64,000 bases of DNA from Roridomyces roridus (taxonomy: Eukaryota > Basidiomycota > Agaricomycetes > Agaricales > Mycenaceae): contig JARKIF010000017.1 in assembly GCA_029378245.1 (NCBI GenBank), positions 434,001 to 498,000 on the forward strand, given 5' to 3'. Both the position numbers and the translations under genes were made by a program. The notes under the pieces are model-generated. The model had not been told where the DNA came from, searched no databases, and saw only the letters and a program-made list of their open reading frames with translations. This document shows positions 57,358 through 64,000 of the stretch, in pieces (within the stretch, counting starts at the first letter, position 1; each line of letters begins with the position of its first letter).

Positions 57358-57402
57358 TTCGCAACGAGAGCTTTTCCGGCAATCTGTGCGCAATATGATG
57401 TA
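57358..57402 (+). pseudogene. Fragment of an F-box-like gene abutting the Helitron2-like end
   Basis: AGAGCTTTTCCGGCAATCTG with TGCGCAATATG is nearly identical to 26970-27005, which encodes RRELFRQSVRNMYL in the F-box-like gene. It stops exactly where the Helitron2-like terminus (ACTTGGGGGTCC) starts. Confidence 0.6.
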
Positions 57403-59183
57403 CTTGGGGGTCCGGGCCGTTGCAAGCACGGCATATACGAGAACTTGGTTGGGTTAAAAGTAGGATAATTCTATTTGGCAACCCCGGTTCTTTGGCACGG
57501 AGGGGTTGCCAGTCTCTGCCGAGCCCGATGTACGTAAATGTTGAGAGTAGATAAGATTTCTGTTGCAACAATTTCTGATGGGAACTGGTGGATTGCCGAA
57601 ACTTGCCGTGGCGGCTCTGACGCGGTGCAACCCTCGGTGTTGCCGCCGTGTCAATGAAGCCTGCGTCCGAGGGGCACACATATTGAGAAGACAATTGATT
57701 CCGGGCATGTAAATTGGTTCTAAATTACTTAAACCCAGGCCAAGGCGCCAATCTTTTTTTTTCAATGTCAATCACGCACGATTCACGATGATGCCGAGTC
57801 GCTGGGCATGCGGCAGGCTGCCGGCGGCATGCAGGAGTCCCGGCATGCAGCGGGACCACGGAATTCCATGAGTGCTTCACGTGAATCTTTGACGTTGTAC
57901 TCAGAAGGGGTCCGACACCAAAGCCAGATGTGCCTGGAATTCAGCACGGTACGGACTTGCCGCAGTTGGGCTGAGCAGGCAATCTGCCTTGCCGGTGACA
58001 CCAATCAATTCCATCAGGTCGTTTATCTTATCTGTAGGGTTGCCAAATAGAAGAATGTTATATAGCAACCCCCGTACAGCTGGCACGGGGGTTGCCAAAT
58101 AGAATTATCCTTAAAAGTATGGAACATAAATAATTGCTCAACCATTTGAACCGAGCACAAAGTCCTGCAACTTGTGGTTGAGAGACTGCAAGTCATTGAT
58201 CAGTGATCATGATGTGGCCAAGTGGCTGTGTAGAGAAACCGGCTCCCTGTGACGTGACTATTGTGATGCCTTTCTGGGCTACCTCACTCTGTCTGCAAGC
58301 CAAAACCTTGAAGAAAAAATGGCTTTTGACTACATGGGAGCACTCACCATAATATGTAGAACCCTTCTATCCCTTGACTTTACCTTACACTGCCAAGCCT
58401 AATGAGATTGGTTCAAATTTCTGTGGCCTGCAATTCAGGTGCCATTTGGCCCACTGGGACACTCCAACTGCAACAGAAAGTGTTAGTGATGGATGTACAA
58501 TAGGACTGTTGTGAAATAGCCAAGCACTCAACAGACTAGGGTCCAAAATCCTGTGGATGGGATGTACCCACTGGGTGTTCCAGTATCCACTGTCCAGGGT
58601 TTCAAGGAAAATGTGGGCTCTTGGAACACATCCAGGCCGAGATTTTGTCTTCAAGCTGCTCCAGGACTGCACAGCTGGGGTGAAATCTCAGTGAGGACAC
58701 CAGAAATCAGTGTTAATGAATATGAACATCCAGAACAGAATTTCCCTCATTTTGATTGCAATTGTTTTTTGTGATTTTTCTTGAAGGTGTTTTAGCAGAA
58801 GTGCATGTCCTTCTTCAAGCATACCAATATGTCAGAGGCCCAGGGTCTCCAGTGAATCTAGAATGAGCTGATCACAAACCACAAGTAAATCACCAATATC
58901 ATATTCAATATTTGGAATGAGACCTCAGTCTCAGGGAACAAAACTCAAGTCCAGGTACTGAAGGTTTACTTGCGAAATCTCAAGTCATTTGGGGGTAAAT
59001 TGGATGCTCTGGAGAGAAAAGAAAAATCTGCTGATGGCAGCTGTCAAAATCAGTGATTGTAGCCGCAAAAAGGAAATGCACAGCCGCCACAATCAAAAGT
59101 TGTAATGATGTTAAAAAGTTGCCCAACTTCTGGCCTGACCAAATTTTAAAAGAACGAGAACTTAGCGGGCCTCGTTCTCAAAG
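57403..59183 (-). mobile_element. Helitron2-like non-autonomous element, copy 2
   Basis: Reverse of 30928-32053, nearly co-linear, with the 3' hairpin at 57416-57432 and the 5' stem-loop at 59155-59183 (GAGAACGAGG...GCTAAGTTCTCG). It carries the MULE-like insertion at 57463-58110. Its 5' end joins the last codons of the Helitron helicase frame, so it either inserted there or represents the 3' part of the same larger element. Confidence 0.65.
57463..58110. mobile_element. 648-bp MULE-like element with exact 9-bp TSD
   Basis: Ends GGATAATTCTATTTGGCAAC and its complement (23 bp in all, with further GGGGTTGC echoes inside) are flanked by TTAAAAGTA at 57454-57462 and 58111-58119. The related element at 30928-32053 has the same site unoccupied (TACTTTTAA at 31994-32002). 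A 9-bp TSD and G-starting inverted ends indicate a Mutator-like element. No transposase. Confidence 0.88.
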
Positions 59184-62100
59184 CAGGATGAAAATGCACA
59201 GGGTCCGAAGTATCACCTCTCCAGGCTCTGTATGATGCTATCAACTGGCCTCTGTAAATTCCTGTGACTTTCTGTGGTAGTTGGCCCTCGAATCTAAGTC
59301 TGGTGATCTCATCCAAGAGCTCAAGCTCCCTGAACTCCTGCCTGAGATCACCGCGTATACCACTGGTGATTTTTCTTGTATCAAATCCTTGCACTATTGC
59401 AGTACCTTCAGCAGTCCGTCCACGAGAGAGAGCAACATAGTAATTATGTTGATTTTTGCAGTGATTAAGGTGCACTACATTTATCTCTCTGGTTTTTCCC
59501 TGAGATGCATAATCAGTCATTGAGAAATTTGGTAGAATCATTACTTGCTCCCTTGAAATGGAAAGGAGTGAATCATCTTGTAACAGGCAAGTGATGTGGT
59601 TTGTGCTCCTTGCAAGTGGCACAACATTGATGGGCAAATCTGGAATCTGAACAGTTTGTGGTGGATTGATGAGTTCAACAAACAATGTTTCAAGAATCCT
59701 TTTCCCTGATTGTCCAATCACATCGTGCCAGCCAACAACTTGTGCTTCTTGACCCTTGGTAATACAAAGCTCAGTGGCTTGGTTTTCTTTGATCATCACA
59801 GGCATCCCAACACACAACCTCAGACATCCAGGTACGTGTTCAGCCACTGTGGACGGGGTGGCAGACCATAGTGCATGTTGAAGTTTAGGGCCCAGGTATT
59901 TGAAGTGAGCTTGAGAACATCCAAACCATTTTCACCGATTGACTGCCTGGGCGCTCAACTTATCAATGCTGTAGAACTCTACCAACTCCTGACCAGTGTC
60001 CTGAGCAAATCGGTGTGCACCTTCATCATTAATTAAATCCTTGTGAATATTTATGCCTGTGATAATGGAAACATTTCGAAATTGTGCATCAGGGAAAACC
60101 TCCCCGGCAATTTTACATCATTTGTTGATAAATTATCTTGAGGGCGAGATAATTTCCAACATTTCTGCTACTTTGTAGACATCCAACACAGAAATGTTCA
60201 AAATATGCACATTGAGTGTAAGCCCTACCTGCTTTCAGCCTTTCACAGCACAAGCCTTTTGAAAGTGGAGAAGCAGTTTGAGGGGATTCATTCAAGATTC
60301 CCTCGGGCATGGTTGCTGGATCACTGCTCAATGTAGGCCAATGTTGGAAATTATCGAATTTATGCTACAGTGCGTACTTCAGTGTGCGGCGTCCTCGAGG
60401 GAAGGGCCAGGAATCTCTAAGTCGTTTGCCGGGCATTGCTTCCGATTGCTTCCGTGACCGGCGTCAATGTCTCCGGCGTCAGATGTCCGATTGATCCGAG
60501 GTATAAATGGACAGCGGGCGCTCTCTTGGCGCTCTCCCACATCTTGCTTCCTCCCACCATCTCCCCTCCTCCCTTCCCTCCTTATTCCCGTCCTCGCATA
60601 CTCTTTTCCATTCTGCCTCGCGTCCAATTCCTCCGCACCCCGCGCCGGCATATAACAGCTCTCTTCCATGTGGTTTCTGGTACGTGTCCTGTGTGTTTGT
60701 TAATCTCCATTATACTGACTCCATCGTAGGCAGGCAGCGATGAACACCGACGGCAGCGATGAACATCGACTACCTCCTCACCCTCATACCCTTCCCTACT
60801 TTGCTCACCTCATCCTCTTCAAGGCGGGTTGTCGGCTCTGACGCGATGTGTGCGCTCCGCGTGTACCATATGGTTACGTGAGTCTGTCCGTTCCTTGTAG
60901 TCCATCAAACCGCTCATCACGCATCTTGGGATCTCTCATTAGCACCTGCCACTGCTGCTCCTCCCTCGCTTCATCCTCCATTGGTATTACAGCTATTGCC
61001 CGAGCCTGCTCCGGCCCGCTGGTTGTCATCCCGCAGGTACCTTATCTCCCTTGCCTGTGGTTCCAGTTCTGACTGTACCTTCTAGCACTCTCTTGTCCGT
61101 GGTCTGACCGCTGAGCTTGGGGGGCGGGAGCGTCATATGTAGTGTTCCCTTGTCTGTAGCCTTCCATGTCGTAGTTATTTGAATAATATGTGCATTTTAC
61201 TTCATCATTCCTGCAATTTGAGTGCCTGAGCATGCCTAGCAAACGGATGGAACTGCTGAATACATTGGTGAAATCCCTGAGATAATTTGCACATTTTACA
61301 CGGAGGAAAGATATTGTACACATTTTCTGTCTTTGTTGAAATTCCCGTTAATTTCTGACATTTTACCGAAAAATGTCGCAAATTACCTCGGGGGGCTTTT
61401 CCTGATGTGCTGTGTCCAAGTGTGGATGTCCGGGGCGATCACTTGCAACTCTTGACCGGAGAAATTCAATATCCTGAGGTGTACAAGCACCAAACCGCAT
61501 ATTATCCAATGCAGTCCGCAGCTTTCCATCTTCAACTGTCTGAGTTTTCTGTCTCATGTTCTGCTTTAAAAGGACCACCGTGTACGGATTCGGCCCAGGA
61601 TTGCATTCTGTGCGTCATTACTGATTTTATCCATGGTCAAGGAGACATGACAGCTGTACAATGCCCGGCCAGAAACAGGTGGTAGCTGAGCAAAATCTCC
61701 TGCTGTAATAACATTTAACCCCCCAAATTCAATATCATGAACATTACGAGCCTTTGCAGCTTGGCTAGCTAAAATCTGGAGGTCTTCGCAGGACACCATG
61801 GATATCTCATCCAGCAGGATATACTCAACTCCTTGGATACGCTCATTAATAGCTGCAATGGATGCTGCTTCGTTTGGAATTCCATTTAAGTCATCCCTAT
61901 TCCTGCTCTTGCGTTCCCTTGGGATTTTGAAAACTGAGTGATATGTTGAACCATTCAACAAGGCAGCAGCAGATCCTGTTGGTCCAAGAATAAGGTACCG
62001 GTACTCCTCTTTCCTTGCCTTGAAAACTCCCTGATTGCTTCAAACACAGCGGACTTGCCTGACCCTCCCATGCCTCCAAGATACATTCTGAGTGGAGCGG

Positions 62101-62878
62101 GCTGTGGACTAGAGGCATGGTTTGCAACAATGCGAAAGGCACGCTCCTGCTCTGCATTCAATCGCAAAGTCGACCGGAAGCAAATCTGATCCATTAACTG
62201 AAGGCTCAAGTCAACACTCAAGGCCGACCTAGGGTGCAGGTAGTCATATGGGACAACCTTCACCGTGTCTGTTGTTGTGGCCAAATTTCTGATCATACTG
62301 TGATGCCGGCATATCAGCCATTTTGTTCGCTGTGAGCAATCTGAGTTGTGATTTCAGTATTTCTGACCAGGTTCGCCTAGTCTTATAGGGTGCATTGAAC
62401 ATTTCAATACCCATTGTTGCTAAGCCATCTGTGGGATATTCAGCCATTTTGCACCTTGCAACATGTCCCGTATCTCATTCCTGGCTTTGTACAGGGCTGC
62501 CGTTTTGGTTCCAATTGTAATGTCATTGTCATCATCCTTGTCGTCCCAAGATACACCAATTTCAGGATCATTGATGAAATCATCATCCTGCGCAAGGGTT
62601 GAATGCCTGGTAAACTCACCCTGCTCTGCCAATTTCTTCCTCATTATGGCATAGTGATCATCCCGGGCATCATTGCACTCATATCGTATATTGAAGTTTC
62701 GGATCAACTCCTGCTGGTGCTCCGAAAATGTATGCTCATGGAATGTTTGGTCCCAGGTGGAGCTCTGGTCCTTCAGCTCCCCCGGATTACGCCAAGGCTT
62801 GAACAGAGTCATGATTGACATACAATAATATTCCCGATCCCCCTTGTCTGCGTGAGGGATCGCACCACCCATAAAATT
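59146..62878 (-). pseudogene. Helitron PIF1-type helicase, broken and N-terminally truncated
   Basis: From 62878 downward: VNFMGGAIPHADKGDREYYC, TLFKPWRNPGEL and FNIRYECNDARDDHYAIM (linker between Rep and helicase in fungal Helitrons); LRLNAEQERAF; Walker A YLGGMGGSGKSAVF; Walker B EYILLDEISMVS; NVITAGDFAQLPPV; NMRFGACTPQDIEFLRSR; after a 1.3-kb insertion FRNVSIITGINIHKDLIND and DTGQELVEFYSIDKL; an in-frame TGA near 59938; then VGMPVMIKENQATEL and the last motifs MTDYASQGKTREINVVHLNH and NYYVALSRGRT. At least three frame changes lie between the ORF pieces. The Rep nuclease region is absent: the repeat at 62879 begins just where it should be. The 5'-3' helicase would have driven rolling-circle transposition; now inactive. 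Confidence 0.88.
60105..61395. mobile_element. 1.3-kb insertion interrupting the Helitron helicase
   Basis: Helicase reading stops at QEKPPEV (61390 side) and resumes at GEVFPDAQ (60100 side); removing the interval rejoins the motif. The ends share CC(C)GG(T/C)AATTTnnnACAT in inverted order (GGTAATTTGCGACA and GGCAATTTTACATC), about 12 informative bases, and the exact boundaries and TSD are unclear. The middle (60480-61070) looks like host gene sequence: GGTATAAATGG, a pyrimidine leader, ATG codons at 60740 and 60761 and a GTGAGT donor at 60879. Confidence 0.6.
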
Positions 62879-63540
62879 CACCAGTGGTTGCTCCCATATT
62901 GCAATACGGTCGACCATTACTGCATCCCACATTGCAATAAAGGCATACCTTGGCCGCACGGCCAAGATAGGCCTTTATTGCATTATGGGATTGCGATGCA
63001 TTATGTACCACCAGAAGCGAGACAGCTAGCGACATATCAACGGCCATCAGGGCCGCCGATGCCGCCTGGGCACCCGTTCTGGGCAGTTATGCCATCATAT
63101 GTTGAATTCGGGTAGAACCGCCTGCGCATTCAGAGCAGTCCGGTATTCAGCAGTAGGCTTGGGGGATCCCACTCGGATTTAGATCAACTCTCCCTCCAGT
63201 TCCACCTGCTGTTCATCTGCATCGGGCCCACCCCCAGCTCGCTCTCAGTCAGAAACAAGGGCATCGGTATCACGTCCGGTTGTGCCTGGGAGGCCTTCCT
63301 GGGAGGAAATCCCCGTCGATGTTGTGTGAGTATCGCATGGCACGTAGGCGGGTTTCGGTCACGTCGGCGACACACCTAGGAGGGAATTCTGCGGTATCTG
63401 TCGGATTCGGCGGTAGTATACCCGGATGCAAGTGTGCGGCACATTTCCTTCGACTCAACCCACGTGCGCATGTGAGAGCCACGTTGCCATCGCCTCTAGA
63501 GGCAGCAATGGCAGCTGTCAATGCTAATTACCGTGAGCAA
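62879..63540. repeat. Dispersed repeat, copy 2 (partner at 29488-30110)
   Basis: Starts CACCAGTGGTTGCTCCCATA inside the Helitron linker region. It shares the hairpin at 62933-62982 and the GATTTAGATC... region with copy 1. From about 63200 on the match is patchy. Its insertion supplies the apparent first 30 codons of the minus-strand frame at 62420-62965. Confidence 0.65.
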
Positions 63541-64000
63541 ATCATTATACCCGACAAACTGGGAGCGGCTGGGAGCATGGCACTCGGCATGAGACTCGGA
63601 GCTGCAGTCATAACTTTATAACTTGAGGCGGGGTTGCAGCCTGTTGCAGCCCAAGGCCGTTTCGGCAGCCAGCTGGTTCCGTCATTCAATGTCAATCAGA
63701 ATTGTGTTACGACCCGTTTGACAGCGCTTGAGTTGATCTTGCCGAATCATGCACCGATCTCTGAAAATTTGTAGGATTGCAGAAGCCAAGGAGCAGTTTG
63801 AACGGGCGGAATGTGCGCGATCAGCTTCTCTGGTATCTATAGACCCGATCCTGAATCAAATTTATGAGGGGCCAAGGCAATGCATCTTTGCTCAATTGCA
63901 ACGAAGAGTTGGTGCTCTTCTCCCCGTTATTTCATGTCTGTGGGTCATGTTGTAGTGGTCAGTGGATGAGATTTCACTCCTTTATGATCATACAATGGAA
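63541..64000. other. End of window, no supported gene
   Basis: A 68-codon plus-strand frame (63749-63955) is unrecognised. No Helitron Rep motif or terminus is visible before the window ends. Confidence 0.4.

Noticed and set aside
62420..62965. A complete 181-aa protein starting at 62965
   Set aside because: Its first ~30 codons come from the dispersed repeat; only from about 62878 downward is it Helitron sequence.

Overview
The window is nuclear DNA of a filamentous basidiomycete, almost certainly an Agaricomycete. The evidence is the gene style (40-60 bp GT-AG introns, many exons per gene) and the protein families present: a NACHT-ankyrin NLR with near-identical repeats, F-box-like paralogues, a KDZ transposase coupled to a TET/JBP dioxygenase, a chromodomain Ty3/gypsy element and a Helitron helicase. 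It is an accessory, transposon-dominated region. I found no rRNA, CRISPR array or bacterial-type operon, and no canonical tRNA gene.

Layout. 1-9.9 kb is decayed sequence: a broken S53 (sedolisin) protease gene split by a 1.5-kb terminal-inverted-repeat (TIR) element, plus an old duplicated segment. 9.96-14.46 kb is an apparently intact six-exon NLR (glycine-rich N-terminus, NACHT, winged-helix region, 24 ankyrin repeats). 14.5-22.4 kb holds small elements and two blocks of a repeat that carries 13 tRNA-like B boxes. 22.8-24.2 kb is an intact TLC-domain membrane protein gene. 26.7-29.5 kb holds two damaged F-box-like paralogues and a fragment of a third gene. 29.5-37.3 kb is mostly nested non-autonomous elements, many with exact target-site duplications (TSDs). 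37.75-38.8 kb is an AT-hook gene with a late stop.

39.68-48.87 kb is the highlight: a 9.2-kb DNA transposon bounded by ~245-bp, nearly identical TIRs. It carries three genes whose splice models all close in frame: a 987-aa KDZ transposase (minus strand), a 546-aa TET/JBP-type 2-oxoglutarate/Fe(II) dioxygenase (plus strand, divergent from the transposase across 165 bp), and a 322-aa basic, histone H1-like protein (plus strand). The element looks autonomous and recent. Its cargo could oxidise 5-methylcytosine and bind DNA or chromatin, so the transposon may edit its own silencing; that role is inference. A 1.3-kb TIR element sits in the first long intron of the TET gene and appears to supply the 3' splice site.

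48.9-64 kb is a stack of elements inside elements: a 1.44-kb TIR element, three copies of a Helitron2-like non-autonomous element (two here, one at 30.9 kb), a chromodomain Ty3/gypsy element lacking the end of its reverse transcriptase and its RNase H, a MULE-like element whose empty site is also in this window, and a broken Helitron helicase interrupted by a further insertion.

All coordinates, splice sites and repeats were read by eye. Family names come from motif recognition, without database searches.
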